Positions 45,270-55,119 are shown, counted from the first letter of the stretch. The stretch is DNA of 64,000 nt from an uncultured Bacteroidota bacterium (GCA_903850915.1 CAINMV010000010.1:64980-128979), one strand, 5' to 3'. Translations and numbers: made by a program. Notes: generated by a model not told the origin, from the letters alone.

Positions 45270-46577
45270 ATGAGTAGAATATTAGCCATTGTAGGCAGAC
45301 CAAACGTAGGGAAATCAACCCTCTTCAACCGACTAGTGGGGAAACGTGAAGCTATTGTTGACGATAGTTCGGGTGTTACACGCGACCGCCATTATGGAAC
45401 TTGTGAATGGAATGGGGAGTCCTTCACCGTGGTAGACACTGGTGGTTTTGTGGAAGGAAGCGATGATATTTATGAAACAGCAATCCGCCGACAGGTGAAA
45501 ATTGCGATTAGTGAAGCGGCTGTCATTATATTTATGGTTGACGTTACTGATGGGGTGAATCCTCTCGATGAAGAAGTAGCTCAGCTATTACGAAGATGTA
45601 AGAAACCAATACTACTCGCTGTAAACAAAGTTGATAACAACCAACGTTTATTAGGTGAAGGGGTTTTTTATAAATTCGGATTAGGAGAAATATTTAGTAT
45701 TAGCAGCGCCAGTGGCAGCGGAACTGGAGAATTGCTTGATAAGGCCGTTGAATATATTAAAGAAGAAAAAGAAATCGACGATTTCTCTGCATTACCGAAA
45801 GTGGCTATCGTAGGTAAGCCTAATGTAGGTAAATCGAGTTTGATAAACGCATTACTCGGTGAAGAACGTAACATCGTTACCGAAATCGCCGGCACCACGC
45901 GCGACACAATACATACAAGATATAATTCCTTTGGGCACGATTTCATGTTAATTGATACTGCCGGAATCCGCAAAAAACAAAAAGTGCATGAAGATATTGA
46001 GTTCTATAGTGTAATGAGAAGCATTAAAGCACTTGAAGAATGTGATGTATGCTGCTTGGTAATTGATGCAACTATTGGAATAGAAAAGCAAGATTTAAAT
46101 TTATTGCATCTGGCCGAGAAAAATGGCAAGGGTGTTGTGATTTTGGTTAATAAATGGGATTTGATTGAGAAGACAAACAAAAGCACAGTTCAATATGAGA
46201 AAGAGATAATGGCTTCGACAGCACCCTTTACGGATATTCCTATTATTTTTATTTCAGCGCTGAACAAGCAGCGTATTCATAAAGCAGTGGAAGTGTTTAT
46301 GCATGTAAATGAAAACCTTAAACGCCATATCTCCACGCATAAGCTTAATGATTTCCTTGTACAAGTTGTGGAAGCTTACCAACCACCCGCGGTAAAAGGA
46401 AAATTCATTAAGATAAAGTTTATCACACAATTGCATACAAAAACACCATCGTTTGCCTTATTTTGCAATTTGCCTCAATATATACAAGACAACTACAAAC
46501 GATACTTGGAAAATAAATTCCGAGAAGAGTACGATTTCTCAGGAGTTCCAGTGCGTCTTTTCTTCCGCAAGAAATAA
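45270..46577 (+). CDS. der: Ribosome-assembly GTPase Der (EngA)
   Basis: A 435-residue tandem-GTPase protein needed for late 50S assembly. Domain G1 has the P-loop GRPNVGKST at residues 9-17 and VDTGGF and NKVD further on; domain G2 starts near residue 175 with GKPNVGKSS, then DTAGIRKK and NKWDL. A C-terminal KH-like domain follows, ending near VRLFFRKK. Length is typical. It is transcribed alone, diverging from the histidine kinase gene and converging with the 1610-residue protein gene. Confidence 0.98.
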   Translation: MSRILAIVGRPNVGKSTLFNRLVGKREAIVDDSSGVTRDRHYGTCEWNGESFTVVDTGGFVEGSDDIYETAIRRQVKIAISEAAVIIFMVDVTDGVNPLDEEVAQLLRRCKKPILLAVNKVDNNQRLLGEGVFYKFGLGEIFSISSASGSGTGELLDKAVEYIKEEKEIDDFSALPKVAIVGKPNVGKSSLINALLGEERNIVTEIAGTTRDTIHTRYNSFGHDFMLIDTAGIRKKQKVHEDIEFYSVMRSIKALEECDVCCLVIDATIGIEKQDLNLLHLAEKNGKGVVILVNKWDLIEKTNKSTVQYEKEIMASTAPFTDIPIIFISALNKQRIHKAVEVFMHVNENLKRHISTHKLNDFLVQVVEAYQPPAVKGKFIKIKFITQLHTKTPSFALFCNLPQYIQDNYKRYLENKFREEYDFSGVPVRLFFRKK

Positions 46578-46606
46578 AAATTTACTAGCGATTTATTTCG
46601 GGCTTC

Positions 46607-46651
46607 AAATTTGTAAAAGAAAAGAATTAACTTCTATTCTTTTACAAATTT
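46607..46651. repeat. Perfect 15-base inverted repeat at a convergent gene end
   Basis: AAATTTGTAAAAGAA (46607-46621) and its exact complement (46637-46651) around a 15-base loop. The right arm is the last codons of the T9SS protein gene (KKFVKE); the left arm is noncoding. It may serve as a bidirectional terminator, though there is no T tract, or be a duplicated, inverted 3' end. Confidence 0.6.
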
Positions 46652-49600
46652 CTTCACGCCTTGTGCTAGCTTAATTAGATACACACCTTGAGACAAACTC
46701 GATATATCGATATGTGTTTCGGATGCCGTAATAACCCCGTACATCACTTCTTCTCCAATGGCATTATAGATGAAGTATGGGGGGGATTCCGCAATCAACC
46801 CAACGGCTTTTATTGCTAGGTCGTGGCCCGCTGGATTGGGTGAAAGCTCGAATAAAAGACTTTCATCATGCACTGTTATCCCTGCCAATAGTTTGCGGTA
46901 AACCACGTTCATTTCTCCCAAACGCGCGGTGTTAAAGGTGAAATAATTCAAGTTATTCACTAACGAATCGGCCGGCGAAATAAATGCTGTTGTTCCGGTA
47001 CTATAATTATTATTTAAAACATCTAAATCGTCTGGCGTTGTGCTATTGTAGTAATTTAAAACAGCAAGATCCGCTTTGGTAATCGATGTGCCTATTCGTG
47101 CCAATATACTATCCTTGGTAAGGTTAAAATCACTTGGCTGATAAAAAAATCGAATCCCTACAGGAGCAGAAGGCGCATAGGAAGATTGAATCCATAAATT
47201 TCGAGCGAAATAATAGTTGTCCGTTTTATTCGGACTCACTCCGGTACGTTCCGATCGCAAGCTATTTGTAAATACATTCACACCGAAACAAACTTGACCG
47301 AGCCCATTATTATATGGGTTTAGTTGTGCTATTAAGTTGTTTTTGTCGTCACGCAAATCAATCCATTCGTTTCCTCCAATAATTTGGCAAGGAGCACCGG
47401 TACTATATGTACCCGTGGCCACTCGCAATTCAGAATTATAAATAGATATATCATCGATTGCAAAATTGGCCCCTTGTTTTCCTAACGCTTCAAAAGCAAT
47501 TAGTACTTGAGGCTGTGACGCATAACCAGAAATATCGATATCATAACGACTCCATTGCGCCGTAAGTGCATTTACGTTATGTCGCGAAATAGAGGCAATT
47601 TTCGCCCAAGATGCACCATCATTAGTGGATACAAGAACATATAGTGAGTCCTTTTTAGCAATATTCAAACTGCTTAACGTAAGATAAAAGGTTAACGTTG
47701 CGTGAGCATTTAAAGATGAAAAATCGAAGCAAGGTGAAACCATCCTTGAACTTGCATTATTGAAAAAGCTTGTTGCATTAAAAACACTCATGCTTGTACC
47801 AGTTCTAGAGGTAAGCATAGGATTTACTAATGTTCCGGCAACCTGCCAAATTTGATTGTTGTTTCCTGTAATCGACCAATTTGCGCTACCTGTTTCAAAA
47901 CCATCAATAAATGGGAAAGTGCCTACTATGGGTTTTGTACCGATACTATAATTAGACAACGTATCATTAGAAAGTTTTATATCTGTAGGAAATGCAGTGT
48001 ATATTTTAAAACTATAATTCCCTGGCGCACTTAGGTTTGCCGTTTGGGTAAACTTATAATTTAAATTAGCACCCACCGGCAAAGGAGCAGTTAATGTTAT
48101 AGACTCTTGAACTGGAGCGTTACCATTAACACTATATGCTATCGGAATAACCGTATTTAATGGCAATGGTATATTACCCAGGTTTTGTATGGTTACACTG
48201 ACAACTTCAGCCGCCGACAAGCCACATTTACTAACAGGGGCAGAAATCCCAATTACACTTACATCGTTGAAAACGTTATCATAAATTACTACACTATCGA
48301 TGGCAGCACCTTCATCATTTAACGTTGCATCGCTTCTAAATCGGAAACGGAACTGCACGTTGCTCTGCGAAGCCAAATTTGGAATATTTATTTTATACGT
48401 TTTCCATGCTAAATTATCACCACTCCATTTTGGAGGCTGAATACCCCCAGTAACATTGGTATTGTTGTATGTTGCTTGGACATTAGCAGAATCAACCCGC
48501 TGCCAGCTTAGGCCACTATTAATACTGCGTTCGAGCACCATGGCATCGGTGTTGGTTACCATACGAAAACGCATTAAGAAACTCATCACAGGATTCACCA
48601 TTGAGGAGAAATCGAAGCAAGGAGAGTAGAGCGCATCATGCGTGTTATTTGCATAATTATTATATGGATTAACCAACCAACATTGTTGACCATTAGGTGT
48701 GGAATTGATGATGGTTTTGGATGGGAAATTCCATCCCCATTCGTTCACTAATCCACCGTTAACACCTTCGCCATACCAATTTCCATCGTTAATTTCAAAA
48801 TTTTCATAATACGGGAATGTGCTAATAGAAATCCTTGAAACCACTTGATAGTTATTAATGGCGTCATTCGTTGCATCGCTGTCGTTTGGTAAGGCCGTTG
48901 TTACTGAAATTAAATACACCCCAGCCGTAGCTAAATTCAACGTATTTATAAATGTACAATTCAACGAATCACTATACTTCATTATTGCAGTAAGTGTTAT
49001 CGTATCCTTACCTGCTGACACAATGACATTGTTTGCATCTAGCATTTTAAATGATATTGGAATAGAAGTACCTATCGGCAATTGCTTGCCAAAGTTTTTA
49101 ATTTTTACACGAAGTGGAGTTGTCGATGTTAAACCACATCCACCGGCAGGACTTAATACAGCAGTTACGCCAACATCTTTACCAAAGAGGTCGGTAATTG
49201 AAATACTATCGATGGCAACACCTTCATCATTAACGATATCATCGCAACCAAAATGCAAACGGAACTTAACATTGGACTGACCTAGATACGATGCTAATGG
49301 AACTTTTACCCTTTGCCATCCTGCGCTAGAGCCACTCCATAGCGGTGCGGTGAAAACGGCTAAGGTAGACGTACTATTATAACCACCAGTGGTCATATTT
49401 GTAACTTTAGTCCAGGTGGTTCCACCATTTATACTCGACTCTAAGATACAACCATCGTAATCTAATTCTGTTTTAAATTTGAGAGAGAACTCCAAACTCG
49501 GTGCTATCCCGGATGTGAGATTCAAGCAGGGCGATTCCAAGGCATAATCCGATAACGGCTCATAGTCGCTGATAAACTTGGTAACCCAACATTTGCTTCC

Positions 49601-51466
49601 ACTTGCGGCTCCCGAAATAAATGTCTTTGTGGGTGTTCCCCAATAAAAATCGTTGAGTGTACCAGTGACACTTTTGCTTGTCCAGGCACCATCTGAGTTT
49701 TCGAAATTTTCTCGATAAGGCAAATTAGTGATGCTAAGAATAGAAATTATTTTCACTAATGTATCGTTAGTGCGATCTGAGTCGATTGCCAACGATGACC
49801 ATATTTTGAAACTATAGGTGCCAAAGGCAGCCATTGGGGCGGCAGTTTTAAAGGTATATTGAATGGTGTCGCCAATAATTTTATTGACTGTTAATGTGAT
49901 TGTGTCCTTTACAGCGGTATTGTTATTTAGTTGATAGGTAACCGGGATTTTTGTTCCACTAGCCAAGGTTAACCCTTGGTTAGTTAAGCTAATTTTCACG
50001 GGATTAGATGCGCTAAAACTACACGAATTCACAGGTGTTATTAGCGATGTTACACTCAAATCATACGCCGTATTCGAAATAAAAACGCTGTCGAAGGCAA
50101 TACCCTCATCGGTAACCAAGATGTCGCTTTGAAAATGCACTCGAATTTTAGCTGATGAAGCCCCACCTAATGTTGGTAGCGTGGCCACGTACCTAAGCCA
50201 TCCGCCATTGTCGCCACACCATGCTGGTGGAGTAAAAGAAGCGAAAGTAGAGGTGTTATTATAGGTATTGGCAAGTATGCTACTTTGAGGCAATTTTGTC
50301 CAGGTAGCACCACCATTAGAACTAACATCGAGGTATAGGCCATCATAATCCAACTCGGTGCGATAGCGCATAGAAAATGCGATTCGAGGCAATGGTACAT
50401 TGGTGAAGTTAAGACAGGGCGATTCCAAAGCATTATTAGACAAATCAGAGTAATCGTTGATTAGATTTGTAGACCAACAATTTAGTCCATTGGCTGCAGC
50501 ATTTATATTCATTTTTGTTGGTGCACCCCAAATCCACTCGCTGATACCGCTTCCTAAGTCCACCCCTTTCCAACCACCATCGGAGGTTTCAAAATTTTCG
50601 CTATACGGAAAAGCTGAAACTCCTAAAGCCGTTATTGAAATTGCATTTGAAGCACTATCCAAAGCCAAGCTCGTACAGGATACAATACAACGATAATTAA
50701 GACTCCCCGAGGCTGCAAAGGAATACGCAGCCGCATTGGCTCCCGTGATATTTGCCCATGCACCAGCTGCAATAGGTTTACTTTGCCATTGATATCCTAA
50801 GCCACTTGCAACAGAAGTTCCAGTTAAATTGAGATTCACCACCTCACCAGCGCATGGAAAAGCATTATTAGTAGCTGTAATTCCAGGCGTTGGCGCAGCA
50901 TTACAAGCCACTGGAATATAATAGGTAAGTTGCAATTTAGGTGGATTCGTGGCATTGGTATACCCTCTAAAACTATAAAGATTGGTACCTCCGACATCGC
51001 GTGTTAAGCCCATTCCAACCCACGTTCCAACGCGGCTGTTTATTAGCATTACACCTGTTGTATTAAGAGGTGTATTATAATAAGACGCAACAGTACTATT
51101 CCAGGCTAAATAGGCCAACTTCGCTGTTACGGGACTATTATCGCCACAGTCAGCATAAAGTGTTGCAGCGGTTGTAGTAGCTGGGTCGTTGGACAACGCA
51201 AAAATGGAGTTATTTAGAGTGGAGCCGCCACCTGTATAGTAATAATATTGCAAAGTAGCTGCGGTAACCACGGCATTCGCCGGAAGCGTACTTAAGTCGA
51301 ACTTCACAAAAGCCCGTTTGGAACCGTCACCCACTGAATCCATATCTCCAATGGTTTTTAATGTACTCGTTGTACCTCCCGAATAATTGGCGGTGATAGT
51401 AACTGTTTGAGCTTGTATTGCAATGGCAAACCAAGTTAAAAATAAAATGGAACAAAAGTATTTCAT
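46634..51466 (-). CDS. Large T9SS cargo with MAM-like modules
   Basis: A 1610-residue exported protein. Residues 1-19 are a signal peptide. Residues 20-185 resemble a DNRLRE-type domain (KRAFVKFDLSTLPANAVV...ATLQYYYY), followed by an Ig-like stretch (GYQWQSKPI). Then come four MAM/jelly-roll-like modules starting near residues 290, 587, 889 and 1191, each opening with a variant of FPYSENFE and W, and holding LDYDG, NGGATWT and DDxxxxDEG-type calcium-site motifs, separated by CARDB-like domains. The end is a sorting tail (FELSPNPAGHDLAI...SQGVYLIKLAQGVKKF). Probably a surface adhesin or glycan-binding protein; no catalytic domain is seen. Confidence 0.88.
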   Translation of the reverse strand: MKYFCSILFLTWFAIAIQAQTVTITANYSGGTTSTLKTIGDMDSVGDGSKRAFVKFDLSTLPANAVVTAATLQYYYYTGGGSTLNNSIFALSNDPATTTAATLYADCGDNSPVTAKLAYLAWNSTVASYYNTPLNTTGVMLINSRVGTWVGMGLTRDVGGTNLYSFRGYTNATNPPKLQLTYYIPVACNAAPTPGITATNNAFPCAGEVVNLNLTGTSVASGLGYQWQSKPIAAGAWANITGANAAAYSFAASGSLNYRCIVSCTSLALDSASNAISITALGVSAFPYSENFETSDGGWKGVDLGSGISEWIWGAPTKMNINAAANGLNCWSTNLINDYSDLSNNALESPCLNFTNVPLPRIAFSMRYRTELDYDGLYLDVSSNGGATWTKLPQSSILANTYNNTSTFASFTPPAWCGDNGGWLRYVATLPTLGGASSAKIRVHFQSDILVTDEGIAFDSVFISNTAYDLSVTSLITPVNSCSFSASNPVKISLTNQGLTLASGTKIPVTYQLNNNTAVKDTITLTVNKIIGDTIQYTFKTAAPMAAFGTYSFKIWSSLAIDSDRTNDTLVKIISILSITNLPYRENFENSDGAWTSKSVTGTLNDFYWGTPTKTFISGAASGSKCWVTKFISDYEPLSDYALESPCLNLTSGIAPSLEFSLKFKTELDYDGCILESSINGGTTWTKVTNMTTGGYNSTSTLAVFTAPLWSGSSAGWQRVKVPLASYLGQSNVKFRLHFGCDDIVNDEGVAIDSISITDLFGKDVGVTAVLSPAGGCGLTSTTPLRVKIKNFGKQLPIGTSIPISFKMLDANNVIVSAGKDTITLTAIMKYSDSLNCTFINTLNLATAGVYLISVTTALPNDSDATNDAINNYQVVSRISISTFPYYENFEINDGNWYGEGVNGGLVNEWGWNFPSKTIINSTPNGQQCWLVNPYNNYANNTHDALYSPCFDFSSMVNPVMSFLMRFRMVTNTDAMVLERSINSGLSWQRVDSANVQATYNNTNVTGGIQPPKWSGDNLAWKTYKINIPNLASQSNVQFRFRFRSDATLNDEGAAIDSVVIYDNVFNDVSVIGISAPVSKCGLSAAEVVSVTIQNLGNIPLPLNTVIPIAYSVNGNAPVQESITLTAPLPVGANLNYKFTQTANLSAPGNYSFKIYTAFPTDIKLSNDTLSNYSIGTKPIVGTFPFIDGFETGSANWSITGNNNQIWQVAGTLVNPMLTSRTGTSMSVFNATSFFNNASSRMVSPCFDFSSLNAHATLTFYLTLSSLNIAKKDSLYVLVSTNDGASWAKIASISRHNVNALTAQWSRYDIDISGYASQPQVLIAFEALGKQGANFAIDDISIYNSELRVATGTYSTGAPCQIIGGNEWIDLRDDKNNLIAQLNPYNNGLGQVCFGVNVFTNSLRSERTGVSPNKTDNYYFARNLWIQSSYAPSAPVGIRFFYQPSDFNLTKDSILARIGTSITKADLAVLNYYNSTTPDDLDVLNNNYSTGTTAFISPADSLVNNLNYFTFNTARLGEMNVVYRKLLAGITVHDESLLFELSPNPAGHDLAIKAVGLIAESPPYFIYNAIGEEVMYGVITASETHIDISSLSQGVYLIKLAQGVKKFVKE

Positions 51467-51697
51467 TGATAAAATAAATATAGGACACGAATGTATGAAA
51501 AAAAAGATGACCTTTTGTGGTGGTATAAAAAACCGGCATTACATTAACGTAAAGCAAAGGTGATGGTGATTCCGAGAAAAGCCAAAAGGATTTTAATTAA
51601 AGTCAAAATTAAATTCTGAATGTCATTTTACTCTTCTATTTCAATAGTTGTCTGCCATAATCTGCTTTGGCATTAATATTGCGATTGAGGACTTGAA

Positions 51698-51874
51698 ATG
51701 AAAAATATTTGTCTTTTGTTGTTTTTAGTTGCAATTTTATGGTCGTGTAATAACAAAACAAACATGACAAATGAAAATCAGGATACCTTGCATTTATCGC
51801 CACCAGCGGCATTAGATACTTTACAGGTGCAACCCCGTCCGGCAGATTCAATGTTAAATACCAGAAAGAATTAA
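51698..51874 (+). CDS. Small lipoprotein (58 residues)
   Basis: ATG at 51698 to TAA at 51872-51874. The product starts with a textbook lipoprotein signal, MKNICLLLFLVAILWSCNNK, whose Cys17 follows Leu-Trp-Ser. The mature part of about 42 residues is polar, acidic and Pro-containing (SPPAALDTLQVQPRPADSM). It is too short for common size cut-offs and lies upstream of rplS, on the strand opposite to a spurious frame at 51636-52034. The function is unknown; such small lipoproteins may be entericidin-like or toxin-antitoxin related, but nothing here shows that. Confidence 0.75.
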   Translation: MKNICLLLFLVAILWSCNNKTNMTNENQDTLHLSPPAALDTLQVQPRPADSMLNTRKN

Positions 51875-52152
51875 TTGCCATCACCTGCGCATTACTGAAA
51901 TCTTTCGCCTTACAACAAGTGGTATTTCTTGCCAACTGCACAGATTTAATACTCATTTTGCCATTAAATATTATGCTTTCGAAGCAGAAAACAAATATAT
52001 GTTTGTTTGTTTTTTGGCTAAAAACCAATCGCAATCACCTTATTTCAACAAGAAAACATGAAAAAATTAAACCTACGCCTCAAAAAAAACTATCCTCAGC
52101 GAGGGTTTCAGAAAAATCCCGGGATATTTCTTCACACTTCAAAAGATTTTGC
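51875..52152. other. Intergenic region before rplS
   Basis: Apart from the rplS promoter at its end, I see no gene, RNA gene or strong hairpin in these 278 bases. Open frames on both strands are short and not protein-like. Confidence 0.5.
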
Positions 52153-52160
52153 TATATTTG
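52153..52160 (+). promoter_or_regulatory. -7 promoter box for rplS
   Basis: TATATTTG followed by CAC is an exact TAnnTTTG match, 21 bases upstream of the rplS ATG. Confidence 0.55.
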
Positions 52161-52181
52161 CACTCCAAAAATTTTTAGGAC

Positions 52182-52529
52182 ATGAATTTCATTAAAGTTG
52201 TAGAACAAGATTATATTATCAGTAAGCATCCAGAATTCAAAGCTGGTGATACCGTTACCGTTTCTTATAAAATTAAAGAAGGTAATAAAGAACGTACACA
52301 GTTGTTCAATGGCGTAGTTTTGCAACGACGCAACTCTGGAATGGGCGCTAATTTCACTGTACGTAAAATCTCGAACGGTGTTGGAGTGGAGCGTATTTTC
52401 CCACTAAACAGCCCTTTCGTTGAAAAAGTTGAAGTTAATAGCCGTGGTAAGGTGCGTAGAGCAAGAATATTCTACTTGCGTAAATTACAAGGCAAGGCAG
52501 CGCGTATTAAAGAATTACGTTACAAATAA
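52182..52529 (+). CDS. rplS: Ribosomal protein L19
   Basis: A 115-residue 50S protein at the 30S-50S interface. It has the L19 signatures [59 protein letters not shown] and the C-terminal [20 protein letters not shown]. Length is normal. In many bacteria rplS follows rimM-trmD; here it stands alone between its own promoter and a strong terminator. Confidence 0.98.
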   Translation: MNFIKVVEQDYIISKHPEFKAGDTVTVSYKIKEGNKERTQLFNGVVLQRRNSGMGANFTVRKISNGVGVERIFPLNSPFVEKVEVNSRGKVRRARIFYLRKLQGKAARIKELRYK

Positions 52530-52552
52530 TTCTATTATCATTAAAATAATAT

Positions 52553-52587
52553 AAAAAAACCCGTAAGTTTTCTTGCGGGTTTTTTTG
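52553..52587 (+). terminator. Strong rho-independent terminator after rplS
   Basis: AACCCGTAAG/CTTGCGGGTT (stem up to 15 base pairs with the flanking A/T run, one G-U pair, TTTT loop at 52568-52571) followed by T residues. It starts 23 bases past the stop codon. Confidence 0.9.
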
Positions 52588-52588
52588 T

Positions 52589-52619
52589 TTTGAAGATCCA
52601 CCATAGTAGTGTAATATTG
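52589..52619 (+). promoter_or_regulatory. Promoter for the DUF2520 gene
   Basis: TTTG at 52589-52592 and TAATATTG at 52612-52619 with a 19-base spacer, directly behind the rplS terminator. The leader would be very short before the ATG at 52629, which argues against the in-frame TTG at 52590. Confidence 0.5.
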
Positions 52620-52628
52620 CTTCCAGAT

Positions 52629-53441
52629 ATGAGAAAAAAAATTGCCATTATCGGTTCCGGCAACGTAGCTACATTTATTGCCCGAGCTCTTCGTAAAGCC
52701 AACAACAACATTACCCAAGTTTATGGCCGTGACTTTGAAAAAGCCAATGAGCTAGCGCGTAAAATTAATGCCGAGCCCATTGATAACTTAGAGCACCTAA
52801 ATACTAGTGCCGACATGGATGCTTATATTATTGCGGTTAATGATGATGCCATTGAAAAAGTAGCCTCACAATTGAATATCGAAAATAAAATTGTGATGCA
52901 TACTTCTGGAGCTACATCTAAAGAAGTACTTTCAAACTCTTCTGCTAACTACGGCGTACTTTACCCTTACCAAACAATACGACGCGGTGATGTAATTGAC
53001 CTATCCAACATGTGCATGTTTTTTGATGGTAGTAATGAAGATACTATTCTGCTTATTGAAGAGCTTGCTTTTGAAGTTACCAGCTTTGCCTTACAAGCCA
53101 ATGATGAGGAGCGCTTGCGCTATCATTTAGCTGCAGTTTTTGCAAATAACTTTAGTAACCACCTATTTGCTCTCGCCGAAAAAATGCTACAAGATTACCA
53201 TCTTGATTTTGAAACATTGAGACCCATTATACTTCAAACCGCACAGAATGCGATGCTGACCTCTCCCGCCAAAAATCAAACTGGGCCAGCTTTCCGTGGC
53301 GATGAAAAGACGATGGCAAAGCATATTGAGCTTTTAGAGAGCTATCCTGATTTAAAAGCAATTTATGCCGACTTAAGTTCGAGCATAAAAAAGTTTGAGC
53401 CAAACCCAATAGAGGATGGACAAGAAATAACCGAGGACTAA
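52629..53441 (+). CDS. Rossmann-fold DUF2520 protein (ProC-like)
   Basis: A 270-residue protein with a dinucleotide-binding start KIAIIGSGNVATFIARAL and a C-terminal helical DUF2520 domain (LAAVFANNFSNHLFALAE, LRPIILQTAQNAMLTSPAKNQTGP split here). The architecture resembles pyrroline-5-carboxylate reductase and 6-phosphogluconate dehydrogenase relatives, so an NAD(P)-dependent reductase or dehydrogenase is likely, but no reaction is known to me. The ATG at 52629 is chosen because 13 upstream in-frame codons cross the promoter. The DUF2461 gene follows after 25 bases on the same strand. Confidence 0.9.
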   Translation: MRKKIAIIGSGNVATFIARALRKANNNITQVYGRDFEKANELARKINAEPIDNLEHLNTSADMDAYIIAVNDDAIEKVASQLNIENKIVMHTSGATSKEVLSNSSANYGVLYPYQTIRRGDVIDLSNMCMFFDGSNEDTILLIEELAFEVTSFALQANDEERLRYHLAAVFANNFSNHLFALAEKMLQDYHLDFETLRPIILQTAQNAMLTSPAKNQTGPAFRGDEKTMAKHIELLESYPDLKAIYADLSSSIKKFEPNPIEDGQEITED

Positions 53442-53466
53442 ACATATTGTTACCAAAACAAATGCT

Positions 53467-54129
53467 ATGATTCAGAAATCAACACTTCAATTTCTAAAGG
53501 AGCTCAAGAAAAACAACACCAAAGAATGGTTCGATATAAATCGGAAAGAGTATGAAGCCGCTAAGAAAGACTTCCTCAATTTTATTGAAAACCTCATTCC
53601 CAAAGTCGCTGCATTCGATCCGGAAATAGCGGAAGTGAAATCAAAAGATACAATTTTTCGAATAAACCGAGATGTTCGTTTTGGGAAAGATAAAACACCA
53701 TATAGAGCACATTTTGGCGCTGTTTTATGCTTAAAGGGTCGTAAAAGCACCTACCCAAGCTATTACATTCATTTAGAACCTAGTGGCGTGTGGGTAGGTG
53801 GAGGCGCCTATATGCTTATGCCGAATGAATTGCAAAAAATTCGCCAAGAAATTGATTATAATTCCAGTGAATTTTTAAAGATTGTCGAGAATAAAAAATT
53901 CACACAAATTTTTGGTACTGTGCGTGGTGAAGCGCTAGTAAAGCCACCCAAAGGATTTGAGGCTACCAGTGAGGCGATTAACTATATCAAACACAAACAA
54001 TGGTATGTAATGACTGCAACCTTTTCTGATGCCGAGGTGCAAAGCGAAATGTTCGAGAAAAAAGTAATCGATTCCTTTAAAATACTGCAGCCGTTAAATG
54101 TATTTCTTCAACGTGCGATGATTGATTAA
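53467..54129 (+). CDS. DUF2461 family protein
   Basis: A 220-residue protein of the TIGR02453/DUF2461 family. Typical motifs are NNTKEWFDINRKEYEAAKKD at the start, then DTIFRINRDVRFGKDKTPYR and HLEPSGVWVGGGAYM. The family is common in Bacteroidota, Actinobacteria and fungi and has no established function that I know; the absence of a signal peptide suggests cytoplasm. Its stop codon overlaps the stop of the convergent coiled-coil gene by bases 54126-54129. Confidence 0.9.
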   Translation: MIQKSTLQFLKELKKNNTKEWFDINRKEYEAAKKDFLNFIENLIPKVAAFDPEIAEVKSKDTIFRINRDVRFGKDKTPYRAHFGAVLCLKGRKSTYPSYYIHLEPSGVWVGGGAYMLMPNELQKIRQEIDYNSSEFLKIVENKKFTQIFGTVRGEALVKPPKGFEATSEAINYIKHKQWYVMTATFSDAEVQSEMFEKKVIDSFKILQPLNVFLQRAMID

Positions 54130-55040
54130 CGCAAGATAAAAGTTGTGGTTCCAATCATAAACCCTTCACAATAGACCTCCACTTTGTAGTTTCCTTTGTT
54201 AAGAGCAACATTCCCTTTATCCCAAACCAACTGCAATTGTTGCTTGGTATTGGTGAATTGGAAATTAATTTTTTGGGTGTATGCGGTTTCATTCCCTTGG
54301 AAGGTAAATGTACCTTTATCCGGCGAAGCGATTGTACTGCCTGCTGGGTTAATGATTTTCATACAGATAGTTTTTTGATTTTTCTCTGCAATGAAATTTT
54401 CACCTAAGTTAAACGTAACCTTAATCCTGTTTGCTGATCCTACTTTAGTAGTTTCCTTTTCTTTCCCCTTATCCTTAATGCTAAAAGTAACTGCCTTTAA
54501 ATTTTCGGATTTCAAAATACTAGCTACCGCCTTCACATTTTTCAAACCTGTATTTTCTTCGGTTAGCTTTTCATTTTGGTCTTTTGCCACCTTGACATCC
54601 GATTGCAGACCTTGGTTTTCTTGCTTAAGCACACCATTCACTGAATTTAACGAGTCGATTCGCTCATTCAAACGACTAAGCATTTTATTAAGTTGCTTTA
54701 TTTCTTCCCGAGCTTTATCGAGGTCGGTTTTATTCAACTTATCGCGTTGCAACATTTGACGAATTTGAGCTACCTTGGATTCAAGCTCCGTTTTCTGTTG
54801 ATCCACCAGATTATTCAATTTAGCATTAGCCCCTTTAAATTCATCTAGCTGGGCCAACACGTCGCTATATTGCTTCTCAAGCTCTTTTTTAGCAATCTCT
54901 GTACTTTCAAGCTTTAACTCTACTTGTTTTTTTTCTTCCTTCGTGTTTAAATAATTACTAATAAATAATGCATTAAGCGCCACCAAAACACCAACTACTA
55001 CCAATAGTAAAACCTTATTTGTCTTATTCTGATCTGCCAT
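54126..55040 (-). CDS. Membrane-anchored coiled-coil protein of unknown function
   Basis: A 304-residue protein I cannot assign. Residues 10-29 form a single membrane helix (LLLVVVGVLVALNALFI), residues about 33-165 a long charged coiled coil (heptad-like ELEKQYSDVLAQLDEF and NKMLSRLNERIDSLNSVN), and the last 110 residues a beta-rich domain (KVTFNLGENFIAEKNQKTIC, ending GTTTFILR). The layout suggests a periplasmic spacer carrying an Ig-like head, possibly in envelope or division structure. It ends the minus-strand run starting at eno, but cotranscription is not shown. Confidence 0.8.
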   Translation of the reverse strand: MADQNKTNKVLLLVVVGVLVALNALFISNYLNTKEEKKQVELKLESTEIAKKELEKQYSDVLAQLDEFKGANAKLNNLVDQQKTELESKVAQIRQMLQRDKLNKTDLDKAREEIKQLNKMLSRLNERIDSLNSVNGVLKQENQGLQSDVKVAKDQNEKLTEENTGLKNVKAVASILKSENLKAVTFSIKDKGKEKETTKVGSANRIKVTFNLGENFIAEKNQKTICMKIINPAGSTIASPDKGTFTFQGNETAYTQKINFQFTNTKQQLQLVWDKGNVALNKGNYKVEVYCEGFMIGTTTFILR

Positions 55041-55119
55041 GGCTAAAAAATATACTTATAATTTGTAAAGTACAAACCTACATTTTTTTACAACACTATA
55101 CAACACAAAAAAACAAGCT

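Noticed and set aside
51636-52034. Minus-strand 132-codon frame before rplS
   Set aside because: It is antisense to the clear small lipoprotein gene and has an unconvincing composition.
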